A DNA stretch of 14,861 bases. It comes from an uncultured Opitutia bacterium. Its GTDB lineage: Bacteria; Verrucomicrobiota; Verrucomicrobiae; Opitutales; MB11C04. A model generated the notes under the pieces. The model was not told where the DNA came from, did no database searches, and worked only from the letters and a program-made list of their open reading frames with translations. Where the stretch lies: contig CAJWWH010000032.1 in the NCBI GenBank assembly GCA_913048545.1, forward strand, positions 1-14,861, given 5' to 3'. Below, piece after piece: positions 1 through 7,699 of this stretch (within the stretch, counting starts at the first letter, position 1; each line of letters begins with the position of its first letter). A program made the translations under genes and the position numbers.

Positions 1-17
1 CAGGACCGGATGGGAGC

Positions 18-32
18 TTGGCTCGGAGCCAA
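18..32. terminator. Small hairpin at left edge, possible terminator
   Basis: TTGGCT and AGCCAA form a perfect 6-bp stem around a CGG loop. Read on the plus strand it is followed by a T-rich stretch (CTTGGTTTTCTT), which would suit the end of a plus-strand gene entering from the left. Read on the minus strand it lies about 35 bases past the stop of the FmdB-like gene but has no T-tract. The stem is short, so the terminator role is only a suggestion. Confidence 0.22.
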
Positions 33-67
33 CTTGGTTTTCTTCGCTTCACGATAATCGAATTTTT

Positions 68-385
68 TTATTCAGTCGGGTTGTGGATATCATCATGGGA
101 GATCTGATCAGGTCCCTGATTTCCCGCGATTTTAAAATAATCTCCGCTTGAAGAATCTTTTTCATACTGGGTAAAGCCATTTTTATGAAGGTTACCCGCC
201 GACAGTGATTTTTTTTCATAACTGTTGGAGTGATCCAAGGTTAAGGAGGGAGCGGAAACGACCCGTTTCACAGGTTCAGAAGTTAAGGGATGCTTGGTCA
301 GAGGGGCATCATGTATTCCTTGCTCAACCTCAAACAGTTCAACCGTTTCATCGTCTTTCACCACTTGATATTGGTAAACTGGCAT
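68..385 (-). CDS. FmdB-like regulatory-type small protein lacking all zinc cysteines
   Basis: The N-terminus MPVYQYQVV...ELFEVEQGI.DAPLTKHP...VKRVVSAPSL follows the FmdB/CxxC zinc-ribbon pattern (MPxYEY...FE...I.D.PL..CP.CG..V.+..SAP). Both CxxC pairs are gone: the first is replaced by VVKDDET and the second by HPLTSEP. The rest (about residues 48-105) is polar and probably disordered. The frame is open further upstream to 442, but the MPVY methionine at 385 matches the family start and leaves 7 bases after the topoisomerase stop instead of overlapping it. That gives 105 residues. It is the last gene of the minus-strand operon after the topoisomerase. The biochemical role of FmdB-like proteins is poorly known, and without cysteines this one should not bind zinc. 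Family assignment is fairly secure; function is unknown. Confidence 0.75.
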   Translation of the reverse strand: MPVYQYQVVKDDETVELFEVEQGIHDAPLTKHPLTSEPVKRVVSAPSLTLDHSNSYEKKSLSAGNLHKNGFTQYEKDSSSGDYFKIAGNQGPDQISHDDIHNPTE

Positions 386-392
386 AATTAAT

Positions 393-2849
393 TTAAGCGG
401 ATTTCTTCTTGCGGGGTGGAAATTCAAAGCCAATTCCGCCATTATCTTTGAGGATCAGATTGGCGTCAAAAGGTCTTTTTGTTCTTCTTGAAACAAAGCC
501 CTTGATTAAGCCGGTTTTTTTCTCGTTTACCAACTTAAGAAATTCTTCCAATGGAATTTCCTTATCCAGCAGTTTGCGGGTTATTCGGAAAGAGCAGGAA
601 CCCTCATCTGATACTTTTTTATGACTGGTACAGATGTAGGCGGTTTCTGTCTGCTTGACTTCCTGCTGGCAGACCGGGCATTCAGCAATGACAGGGGCTT
701 CCTTGATACTCTCTTTTTCTTCGGCTTCCTGCTCCTCGTTATTCTGAAAAACAAAATTTACTTTGTATTCCTCGTCGAGTTGGAGGATGGCGGAAAAAGG
801 CTGTCCTTTTTTGGACATGAAATTATCAAGTGGGCCTATCTTTTTATCGCGTAGAAGGATATCCACTTCATCAATGGGAAGACGGCGCCCGGCAATGCTT
901 TTAGGAATTCGAAAATCGCCTTCGAGGTTTTGATAAAACCCAAGCCCTTCGAAAAGCGGTTCGTCGGTAACGGGGGAGCGGAGCGTAGTTTCCTTCAGAT
1001 TCTCCGCGGTTTCCTTAAAGCCCGTGGTCTTGGTCACAAATTCTTCGGTCAAGCTGCCGATTTCTTTCATGAATTGCTCGCGGGTCATGGTTCCTTCTTC
1101 AATGAGCTTGAGTTTGTGTTCCCATTCTCCGGTCATGCTTGGGCTGGTCAGAATATCAGTGCCTGCTGCATCTAGGAAGTGGAATAAATCTTCAGCCTTG
1201 AGGTTGGGGTGAATTTGGGTTCCTTCACGCCGCATGTATTTTTCCTTGATTAAATGATCAATTGTGGATGCCCGGGTGGCTGGGGTTCCTAAACCTTTTT
1301 CTTTGAGGGCTTCGGCAATATCCTCATCGTCCACATGTTTTCCAGCCCCTTCCATAGCGGACAACAGAGTTGCTTCGGAGTAACGTGCGGGTGGTTTCGT
1401 TTGATCACTTTCAAGCTCAGCATTAAGAAAATCAGCCTTATTCTCATCCTCGGGTGTGAGTGCGGGAAGTGCGTCTTCGGGCTGATTATCCTTCCCATAA
1501 ATGGACAGCCAAGAAGGCTCAACTAAGACGCGACCTTCGGTCCGGAATTTATGGTCACCTAATGAACTGATACGGGTGGTAACATCCCATTGCGCGGGAG
1601 GATAAAAAACAGAGAGAAAGCGTTTGGTTATGAGATTGTAGATTTTCCATTCATTCGCGTCCAAATTGGAAGGGGAGCTCGTGGTTGGAATAATCGCAAA
1701 GTGATCGCTGATTTGTTTATTATTAAATATTTTTTTGTTTTTCTCGTCTACCCAGTCCGATTGCAGTACTTTTTGTGCATGCGTGGCCAGTTCGCCCTGT
1801 ATTGCCCCAAGCAGATTCCTGCAGGTTGGGGCATAATCCTCAGGCAGAGCCTTGGAATCCGTTCTTGGATAAGTGATCACCTTGTGTCTCTCGTAAAGAG
1901 ACTGGGCAATTTGCAATGTCCGGCTTGCAGGGTAGGAATGTAGCCGATTTGCCTCCCGCTGGAGAGTGGTGAGGTCATAAAGTCTTCCCGGACTCTGGGG
2001 GGATCGCTTTTTGGTTTCAGAAATATCAGCTTGCTTCGCAAGTTGAATCTCAGAGTGAATTCTTTCGGCTTCCTCTTTGTCCCAAAGACGGTCTACCCGG
2101 TCGTGTTTATCCTGATCTGATTTTTTGAAGTTTTCTTTTTGGTAAACGCCCAGGTATTTCCCTTCGGATAATTGAAAGTTCGTGGTGATTCGGAAAAAGG
2201 CGCGAGGCACAAATGCATTAATTTCCTGCTCCCTTTTAATAACCAGGGAAAGGGTGGGGGTTTGTACCCGTCCCACCGTTGATACCTGACGACTCATGCT
2301 CCTTGACCGTTTCAGGGTTACTGCCCGAGTTCCATTAATTCCGATCAGCCAATCTGATTCTGAACGACAGCGGGCAGCGTCCTGAAGAGGCTTTAACTCC
2401 TGACCTTCCCGCATGTTGGCAAACGCATCCTTAATCGCCTGATCAGTCATGGACAGCATCCATAAACGCTTGATGGGAAGCTTTGTTTTAGCCAATTCGT
2501 AAATATAAGTAAAAATCAGTTCACCTTCCCGTCCCGCATCGCAGGCGTTGATTACTTCACCCACATCTTTTCTTTTCAGTTGTTTCTTGAGTTGCTGAAA
2601 TTTTTTCTTGGTATTTGTGATCGGTTTAAGTTGAAACTCGGGAGGAATGATCGGGAGGTTAGTCAGTTTCCAGGCCTTTAATTTTTTATCAAAGTCATCG
2701 GGCATAAATAATTCAACCAAATGCCCCACGGCACAGTCGATTACCCATTCATCGTTTTCGTAATAATCCTCTTTTTTAGGAACCCGACCCAGAACTCTGG
2801 CCAAGTCTTTTGCAACGCTGGGTTTTTCGGCAATGACTAATTTTTTCAC
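393..2849 (-). CDS. topB: DNA topoisomerase III-type (type IA), TopB family
   Basis: Type IA topoisomerase of 818 residues, which relaxes or decatenates DNA by cutting one strand. The TOPRIM domain starts at once (MKKLVIAEKPSVA, Glu8) and continues to NACDAGREGELIF at 101-113, with Asp104, Glu108 and Glu110. The catalytic tyrosine is Tyr327 in VITYPRTDS. LGTPATRASTI (520-530) and TGEWEHKL (573-580) are further family motifs. The C-terminus holds two topoisomerase C-terminal repeats, about 624-701 and 722-812. Only the second keeps a four-cysteine knuckle (C724, C727, C740, C752). It is longer than E. coli TopB (about 650) because of this tail. The start codon is GTG, with no clear Shine-Dalgarno. 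It lies 19 bases after the aminotransferase stop, so co-transcription is likely. A chromosomal TopA would be expected elsewhere in the genome. The family call is sure; TopB rather than another type IA subtype is likely. Confidence 0.93.
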   Translation of the reverse strand: MKKLVIAEKPSVAKDLARVLGRVPKKEDYYENDEWVIDCAVGHLVELFMPDDFDKKLKAWKLTNLPIIPPEFQLKPITNTKKKFQQLKKQLKRKDVGEVINACDAGREGELIFTYIYELAKTKLPIKRLWMLSMTDQAIKDAFANMREGQELKPLQDAARCRSESDWLIGINGTRAVTLKRSRSMSRQVSTVGRVQTPTLSLVIKREQEINAFVPRAFFRITTNFQLSEGKYLGVYQKENFKKSDQDKHDRVDRLWDKEEAERIHSEIQLAKQADISETKKRSPQSPGRLYDLTTLQREANRLHSYPASRTLQIAQSLYERHKVITYPRTDSKALPEDYAPTCRNLLGAIQGELATHAQKVLQSDWVDEKNKKIFNNKQISDHFAIIPTTSSPSNLDANEWKIYNLITKRFLSVFYPPAQWDVTTRISSLGDHKFRTEGRVLVEPSWLSIYGKDNQPEDALPALTPEDENKADFLNAELESDQTKPPARYSEATLLSAMEGAGKHVDDEDIAEALKEKGLGTPATRASTIDHLIKEKYMRREGTQIHPNLKAEDLFHFLDAAGTDILTSPSMTGEWEHKLKLIEEGTMTREQFMKEIGSLTEEFVTKTTGFKETAENLKETTLRSPVTDEPLFEGLGFYQNLEGDFRIPKSIAGRRLPIDEVDILLRDKKIGPLDNFMSKKGQPFSAILQLDEEYKVNFVFQNNEEQEAEEKESIKEAPVIAECPVCQQEVKQTETAYICTSHKKVSDEGSCSFRITRKLLDKEIPLEEFLKLVNEKKTGLIKGFVSRRTKRPFDANLILKDNGGIGFEFPPRKKKSA

Positions 2850-2868
2850 TTTAAAAAGTTAATTTAAT

Positions 2869-3954
2869 TCAGGCGGGGAGGAATTGCGAAAGAACTTCAT
2901 CCATGTTGCTTAATAAATGGTTGATTGAATCCTCGGTTTCGTCGCCCATATTGGATATCCGGAAAGTTTTGCCCTTAATCTTTCCGTATCCTCCGTCGAT
3001 CGATATTTTTCTTTCCTCGCGAAGTTTTTTTACAAATCCCGCCACATCAATATCCAGGTTATTGCGAACACAGGTTAATGACTTGGAGGCAAATTCGGTC
3101 TTGGGTAGTAATTCAAATCCTTTATCGGCGACCCATTGATGTACCATATTGTTAAGTTTCGCGTGCCGTTGAAACCGGTTCTCCACTCCCTCGCTAAAAA
3201 TTTTCTGGAGGGTGTGATTGAGTGCATGAATAAGAGGAATCACCGGAGTGCTCGGGGTCATTCCTTTCGCATGATTGGAACGAAATTCAATAAAATCGAA
3301 ATAATATCCCCGACCTTCCGTTTTTTCCGCCCGCTCAAATGCTCTCTGAGAAACGGAGAAAAGTCCCAATCCAGGAGGCATGGCCAGCGCTTTCTGAGAA
3401 CCGGTCAGAATCACATCAATTCCCCACTCGTCTTTCGGTATTGAGACTACGGAAAAAGAACTGACTGTATCAATCACCGAAATAACATCGGGGAATTCCC
3501 GGAGCACACTCATGATCTCCTCAAGAGGATTCATCATCCCGCAGGAAGTTTCGTTATGAACAAGTGTTACCACATCATATTCACCGCTTTGCAGTCTGGA
3601 TTTAAGCTCACCGGGATCAATGTTTTGTCCCCATTCAACCTGAAGGGCATCCGCCTCTTTGCCCGCACGTTTTGCCACATTGAGCCATTTGTCTGAGAAT
3701 GCCCCGCACATACAGCAAAGAACTCTCCGCTGGCATAGATTACGCAGTGCACCTTCCATGATACCCCATGCGCTTGATGTGGAGATGAATACAGGATCTT
3801 TAGTTTGAAATAATTTTTGCAAATTAGGCTGGCATGACTGGTACAGCTCAACAAAGTCCGGGCTTCGGTGTCCCATCACAGGGGAGCACATTGCTTTGTA
3901 GGTTTCATCCGAAACATTGACTGGGCCTGGAATATGTAATTTATAATCAATCAT
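2869..3954 (-). CDS. Class V PLP-dependent aminotransferase (alanine/serine-glyoxylate type)
   Basis: Fold-type I PLP aminotransferase of 361 residues, class V. The N-terminus HIPGPVNVSDE and MGHRSPDF are typical of alanine-glyoxylate and serine-glyoxylate aminotransferases. Asp162 in VIDTVSS should contact the pyridine nitrogen. Lys188 in TGSQKALAMPPGLG should be the Schiff-base lysine. The C-terminal RISNMGD is also conserved in the family. The ATG overlaps the panD stop by one base (TAATG), so translation is probably coupled to panD. That ties it physically to beta-alanine synthesis. The amino donor and acceptor cannot be read from the sequence: glyoxylate/alanine/serine chemistry is usual, and some relatives serve as phosphoserine aminotransferases. 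I leave the gene symbol empty. The family is certain, the substrate is not. Confidence 0.9.
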   Translation of the reverse strand: MIDYKLHIPGPVNVSDETYKAMCSPVMGHRSPDFVELYQSCQPNLQKLFQTKDPVFISTSSAWGIMEGALRNLCQRRVLCCMCGAFSDKWLNVAKRAGKEADALQVEWGQNIDPGELKSRLQSGEYDVVTLVHNETSCGMMNPLEEIMSVLREFPDVISVIDTVSSFSVVSIPKDEWGIDVILTGSQKALAMPPGLGLFSVSQRAFERAEKTEGRGYYFDFIEFRSNHAKGMTPSTPVIPLIHALNHTLQKIFSEGVENRFQRHAKLNNMVHQWVADKGFELLPKTEFASKSLTCVRNNLDIDVAGFVKKLREERKISIDGGYGKIKGKTFRISNMGDETEDSINHLLSNMDEVLSQFLPA

Positions 3955-4328
3955 TAATCTTCGATTTGGCTGGTTAACATTTTAAAACTGATATTATTAT
4001 CTTCTATTATAACAAGTCGCGGATCCCAAGCAGACGCCTCTTCCGGGTCCAACTGTATGAAAGTTAGAATGACAAGGAGATCCCCCGCTTTGCCCTTGTG
4101 GGCGGCCGCTCCGTTCAGGGCAATCTCTCCGGAACCGGGCGGTGCAGGGATGCAATAGGTTTCAAACCGTTCTCCGTTTGTAATGTTTCCGACAAGAATT
4201 TTCTCATGGTTGAGAAAGCCTGCAGCTTCCATAAGGGAACGGTCAATCGAAAGACTGCCCGAGTAATCAGGGGATACCGAGGTGACGACAGCACGGTGAA
4301 TTTTAGATTTTAAAAGGGTGACCTGCAT
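3954..4328 (-). CDS. panD: Aspartate 1-decarboxylase, pyruvoyl-dependent
   Basis: PanD decarboxylates L-aspartate to beta-alanine for pantothenate and CoA. Its 124 residues match the usual length (about 126), and the known functional positions align without gaps to the E. coli numbering: Lys9, the self-cleavage site Gly24-Ser25 (in DYSGSLSID), Arg54, Thr57, Tyr58 (in GERFETY) and Asn72 (in NGAAAH). Cleavage at Gly24-Ser25 should give the pyruvoyl group on Ser25. It is the first gene of the minus-strand operon and its stop overlaps the aminotransferase start. No clear ribosome binding site precedes the ATG; the 5' leader may be very short. No panB or panC lies nearby. Identification is secure. 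Confidence 0.96.
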   Translation of the reverse strand: MQVTLLKSKIHRAVVTSVSPDYSGSLSIDRSLMEAAGFLNHEKILVGNITNGERFETYCIPAPPGSGEIALNGAAAHKGKAGDLLVILTFIQLDPEEASAWDPRLVIIEDNNISFKMLTSQIED

Positions 4329-4348
4329 AAAAAAATTTGGAAATGTCC

Positions 4349-4376
4349 ATCAAATCTTATTCGGGCTTAAAGTCAA
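4349..4376 (-). promoter_or_regulatory. Candidate promoter for the panD operon
   Basis: On the minus strand, TTGACT (bases 4376-4371, five of six to the -35 consensus) is followed after 16 bases by TTTGAT (4354-4349, four of six to the -10). Transcription would start near 4342, about 14 bases before the panD ATG. It is the best sigma-70-like match in the 118-bp gap shared with lpxK, but it is prediction only. Confidence 0.35.
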
Positions 4377-4446
4377 TCGATGAAGGTTCATGATATGATG
4401 AAATCCTGTTGTCACAAACGTCAATATCTGTACAAAAGAGTATTTT

Positions 4447-5685
4447 ATGGCAGGAAACAATGGCAAGTGGCTCAATGGAAAATGGAGGGATTTCGAAGGA
4501 TTTGTCGAAGGGGTTATTTATGACCGGGATCTTTCGGTGTCCGCCCGGCTTTTTGGTCTTTTTTTACAACCTTTTTCCTATCTTTTTTCCGGAATCGTAC
4601 GGTTACGTTTATTTTGCTATACCCATAGATTTATTCTGAAGGATAAACCGGTTGACTGTCTCGTGATCGTGGTGGGCAATTTAACCGTTGGTGGAACCGG
4701 AAAAACCCCGGTGGTGGAAAGATTTACCAAGGAATTAATGGCCAAAGGCAGACGGGTCGCAATTTTAAGCAGGGGGTATAAAAGTAAGGAGGAAAAACCG
4801 GCGAGAAAATGGTATCAGTTTTTTTCCAAGGTAGAATTTCAGCCTCCTAAAATTGTCAGTGACGGAAACAATGTTCTTTTGGATTCAGAGGAAGCCGGAG
4901 ACGAACCGTATATGCTGGCGATGAATTTAAAGGGTGCAGTTGTTTTGGCGGATAAAGACCGGGTTAAATCCGGACTCTTCGCTATCAAGAAGTTTAATGT
5001 GGACACGCTCATTCTTGACGATGGATTTCAATACCTTCCGATAAAGGGCAAATTGAATCTGCTGCTCGTGGACCAAACCAATCCCTTCGGCAATCGCTCA
5101 TTACTTCCACGTGGAATCCTGCGCGAACCAGTCAGGCATCTCTCCCGGGCGTCCTATGTCTTTCTAACCAAGTCAGAAGTGGAGCCGGATCTTGATTTAC
5201 TGCAAACAATTCGTCATTACAACTCCGATGCCGAAATTATTCGTTGCATTCACAAGGCGAGGTATTTTCAGGAAGTGAACACTGCCAACACGAAGCCGTT
5301 GAATTTTCTTTTTGAGTTGTATGTGGGAGTTTTTTGTGGAATTGCCTCACCCCGTGGTTTTGAGGATATCATACAAAGAATGTCGGGTGAAATGAGGTTT
5401 AAGCAGAGATTTTTAGACCACCATCGTTACACTCATAATGAATTGGACCGTCTTTTTCTTCAGGCCAAAAATGCTGGAGCGGATGTCATAGTCACCACAG
5501 AAAAAGATGCGGTCCGCATACCTTCGAATTATAAGCCCATTCTCCCATTTTACTATGTTCGAATGGAAATTGAAATTGTGGAGGGATTTGAAGATTTTGA
5601 GGATGCGGTCGCGGATATTTGTTTTCCAAACCGCAAAAGAAAAGGGTACCAACCCCTATCTGCCGAGAAAGCCCGGGATATATAA
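4447..5685 (+). CDS. lpxK: Tetraacyldisaccharide 4'-kinase (lipid A synthesis)
   Basis: LpxK phosphorylates the 4' position of the lipid A disaccharide at the inner membrane, using ATP. The 412-residue protein has the family order: an amphipathic or hydrophobic N-terminal segment (about 33-62, membrane contact), the P-loop [12 protein letters not shown] at 77-88, RGYK at 109-112, LILDDGFQ at 188-195 with Asp191, [10 protein letters not shown] at 219-228, LDHHRYT at 323-329 with the histidine pair, and TTEKDAVR at 350-357. Residues about 113-135 are a basic insertion between RGYK and VSDGN compared with short versions such as E. coli's (328 residues); an extended C-terminus adds the rest. AAAGAG at 4435-4440 is a plausible ribosome binding site for the ATG at 4447. 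It diverges from panD and converges on hemE with 20 bases between stops. Identification is secure and shows a Gram-negative envelope with lipid A. Confidence 0.94.
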   Translation: MAGNNGKWLNGKWRDFEGFVEGVIYDRDLSVSARLFGLFLQPFSYLFSGIVRLRLFCYTHRFILKDKPVDCLVIVVGNLTVGGTGKTPVVERFTKELMAKGRRVAILSRGYKSKEEKPARKWYQFFSKVEFQPPKIVSDGNNVLLDSEEAGDEPYMLAMNLKGAVVLADKDRVKSGLFAIKKFNVDTLILDDGFQYLPIKGKLNLLLVDQTNPFGNRSLLPRGILREPVRHLSRASYVFLTKSEVEPDLDLLQTIRHYNSDAEIIRCIHKARYFQEVNTANTKPLNFLFELYVGVFCGIASPRGFEDIIQRMSGEMRFKQRFLDHHRYTHNELDRLFLQAKNAGADVIVTTEKDAVRIPSNYKPILPFYYVRMEIEIVEGFEDFEDAVADICFPNRKRKGYQPLSAEKARDI

Positions 5686-5700
5686 TTCCTTTTCTAGGAA
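5686..5700. terminator. Weak bidirectional hairpin between lpxK and hemE
   Basis: TTCCT and AGGAA form a perfect 5-bp stem around TTTCT in the 20-bp space between the convergent stops of lpxK and hemE. It is A/T-rich and lacks a proper T-tract, so it would be a weak terminator at best. It is listed because it is the only candidate in this gap. Confidence 0.2.
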
Positions 5701-5705
5701 GCTGA

Positions 5706-6731
5706 TTATGAGAATTCCGAGACAGTTTGTACTAAAGATTGCATACATTCGACTTTTGCCTGTGGCCGAATTCCGTGCCCGAGGTTAAGAATATGACCCG
5801 GATCACCTTTCATTTTGAGCAGTAAATCGAGGGCAGCATTTTGTACTGTTTTTTCATCCGTTTCGAGAAGTGCCGGATCAAGATTTCCCTGAAGTGTAAA
5901 GTGAGAGGGGAGCATGGAGCGGGCATAAACAAGGTCAGTGTTATGGTCCACGCTAATGCCTGAAACCGGACATTTTGAAAAATGGGACAATCGTTCGCTT
6001 GGTGCTTTGGCATAGAGAATGACAGGTACTGAAGAGGAAACCTCTTCAGCGATTTGACTGATCCATTGCAAAGACCATTCATTGACTTTTTCTCCCGGGC
6101 AAAGCCCGTTCCAACTGTCAAAAATTTGAATGGCATCCACACCTGATTTTGCCTGTAGCCGGACATATTGTATCAAAACTTCTGTTAATTTTTCCATCAG
6201 CTTCGCAAAAGTATCAGGAGAAGATTTTGCCCAGTTCACCGTTTTAGGGAATTGAGGTTCGGATCCACCGTCGATCATGTAGCACGCAAGTGTCCATGGA
6301 GAACCACAAAATCCAAGCATACCTTTCTCTTCACCGAGTTCTTTCCGAAGAAGAACGAGGGCATCGCGGACATAGGAGAGTTTTCCCACCGCTTCCTCGG
6401 TGTCCAATTTGGAAAGACATTTCTCATTTTCCAACCTGAAATCCATTCCAATGCCCCCCTGTTCACGAAAGTGGTAGGGTTGCCCCATTGCTTCGGGCAC
6501 CACCAGTATATCACTGAATACAATCGCAGCATCCAACGCGAACCGATGCATGGGTTGCATGGATACTTGAACCGCGAGTTCCGGGCATTTCACCATTTCG
6601 AGAAAACTATACTGCGAACGAAGGGCCCGGTATTCCGGAAGATAACGCCCGGCCTGTCTCATCACCCAAAGGGGGGGACGCCCCACATTCTTGTTACTCA
6701 GGGCCCGTTGAATTTTTTTTCGTGAATTCAT
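5706..6731 (-). CDS. hemE: Uroporphyrinogen decarboxylase
   Basis: HemE converts uroporphyrinogen III to coproporphyrinogen III in the cytoplasm by removing four carboxyl groups. Its 341 residues are normal for the family. Signatures seen are PLWVMRQAGRYLPEYR (20-35), with the arginines that hold the substrate carboxylates; FSDILVVPEAMG (72-83), with the essential Asp74; GSPWTLACYMIDGG near 143-156; and LNLGHGIRPQ near the C-terminus, with His319. The ATG overlaps the hemF stop as ATGA, so its translation is likely coupled to hemF. HemF acts on the product of HemE, so the two genes are consecutive steps encoded in reverse order. Identification is secure. Confidence 0.97.
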   Translation of the reverse strand: MNSRKKIQRALSNKNVGRPPLWVMRQAGRYLPEYRALRSQYSFLEMVKCPELAVQVSMQPMHRFALDAAIVFSDILVVPEAMGQPYHFREQGGIGMDFRLENEKCLSKLDTEEAVGKLSYVRDALVLLRKELGEEKGMLGFCGSPWTLACYMIDGGSEPQFPKTVNWAKSSPDTFAKLMEKLTEVLIQYVRLQAKSGVDAIQIFDSWNGLCPGEKVNEWSLQWISQIAEEVSSSVPVILYAKAPSERLSHFSKCPVSGISVDHNTDLVYARSMLPSHFTLQGNLDPALLETDEKTVQNAALDLLLKMKGDPGHILNLGHGIRPQAKVECMQSLVQTVSEFS

Positions 6732-7645
6732 TGAATGTCCAGCCAGTTGACGGGGTGCAAATAATTTTGATAGAGGTCATCTTCCGGAGAATTTTTTTCG
6801 GGTGTCCATCCATATGTCCAAGTGACTTCCGGGGGCATGGACATGAGGATTGATTCCGTTCGACCCCTGGACTGCAAACCGAAATGGGTTCCCCGGTCGT
6901 AGGCAAGATTAAATTCCGCATATCGGCCCCGACGATACTTCTGAAACTCTTTTTCTTTTTCGGTGAAAGGAAGTTCGCTCCTTTTTTCCCAAATTGAGAA
7001 ATAGGAATCCTGAAAGGTTTGTCCCACTTTTTTCATGAATGAAAAACTGTTCTCAAATCCACCCTCATCAAAATCGTCAAAAAAAATTCCCCCCACTCCC
7101 CGGGTTTCATTGCGGTGGGGGAGGTAAAAGTATTCATCGCACCATTGTTTGAATTTGGGGTACAATTCAACACCAAAAGGATCGCAGGCGGATTTGGCTG
7201 CTAGATGCCAATCGAGGACATCCTCCCGATACGGATAGTAGGGAGTTAAATCAAAGCCTCCTCCAAACCACCAGACAGGAGCATGATTTTCTTTTCTGGC
7301 TTCAAAGTAACGAACATTTGCATGGGTGGTGGGAATTTTTGGATTGTCCGGATGAAAAACCACAGAAACTCCCATCCCCCGAAATGCGGAGCCTTCCAAT
7401 TCTGGACGGTTTTGGGTGGCGGTTTTGGGTAGTTTTTTTCCAGATACATCTGAGAAGTTAATTCCCCCCTTCTCCAAGACCTTTCCCGCCTTGAACGCAA
7501 GTGTCTTTCCTCCTCCCCCCTCGGGTCTTTTCCACTCGTCTTCCTGGTAATCCACATGGGGGTCAGCATTTCTCAATTCCGCAGCGAGACTAGTTTGCAA
7601 GCCAATTAAAAATGACTTTACCAGTTCTGCCTGTTCATTTTGCAC
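6728..7645 (-). CDS. hemF: Oxygen-dependent coproporphyrinogen III oxidase
   Basis: HemF oxidatively decarboxylates two propionates of coproporphyrinogen III to give protoporphyrinogen IX, using O2, so the organism has an aerobic route to heme. The 305-residue protein shows GGGGKTLAF (43-51), RPELEGSAFRGMGVSVVFHP (80-99), HANVRYFEA (108-116), WWFGGGFDLTPYYPY (125-139), YFYLPHRNETRGVGGIFFDD (172-191) and YRRGRYAEFNLAYDRGTHFG (237-256). Conserved histidines include His98, His108 and His177. The start is GTG at 7645; the frame is open upstream, but the alignment with E. coli HemF (N-terminal helix 'VKSFLIGLQ') supports this position and no ATG fits. It overlaps hemE by 4 bases and lies 54 bases after the CNB/receiver gene, with no obvious terminator between. 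Identification is secure. Confidence 0.97.
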   Translation of the reverse strand: MQNEQAELVKSFLIGLQTSLAAELRNADPHVDYQEDEWKRPEGGGGKTLAFKAGKVLEKGGINFSDVSGKKLPKTATQNRPELEGSAFRGMGVSVVFHPDNPKIPTTHANVRYFEARKENHAPVWWFGGGFDLTPYYPYREDVLDWHLAAKSACDPFGVELYPKFKQWCDEYFYLPHRNETRGVGGIFFDDFDEGGFENSFSFMKKVGQTFQDSYFSIWEKRSELPFTEKEKEFQKYRRGRYAEFNLAYDRGTHFGLQSRGRTESILMSMPPEVTWTYGWTPEKNSPEDDLYQNYLHPVNWLDIQ

Positions 7646-7699
7646 GCCCGCAATAACTGACCCAAAAAGTTGTGGTGAAAAAGTGACGGGGGGAGGGCT

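Noticed and set aside
1..57. Plus-strand frame 1 fragment ending in TAA, possibly the C-terminus of a gene to the left
   Set aside because: Only 18 codons are visible, other frames are also open there, and nothing is recognisable, so it cannot be called.
386..442. Upstream extension of the FmdB-like frame to 442
   Set aside because: It overlaps the end of the topoisomerase gene, and the family begins at MPxY, which is the internal methionine at 385.
2507..2549. TOPRIM motif DAGREGE in place of DxDxxxGE in the topoisomerase
   Set aside because: As far as I recall, the same DxGREGE form is common in TopB proteins of Bacteroidota and Firmicutes, so it does not suggest an inactive enzyme.
4409..4436. 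Possible lpxK promoter TTGTCA with TACAAA
   Set aside because: The -10 match is poor and transcription would start about 4 bases before the ATG, over the ribosome binding site. Too weak to list as a feature.
6252..6725. Plus-strand open frame of 157 codons opposite hemE
   Set aside because: It lies entirely over well-conserved hemE sequence, and its translation resembles no protein I know.
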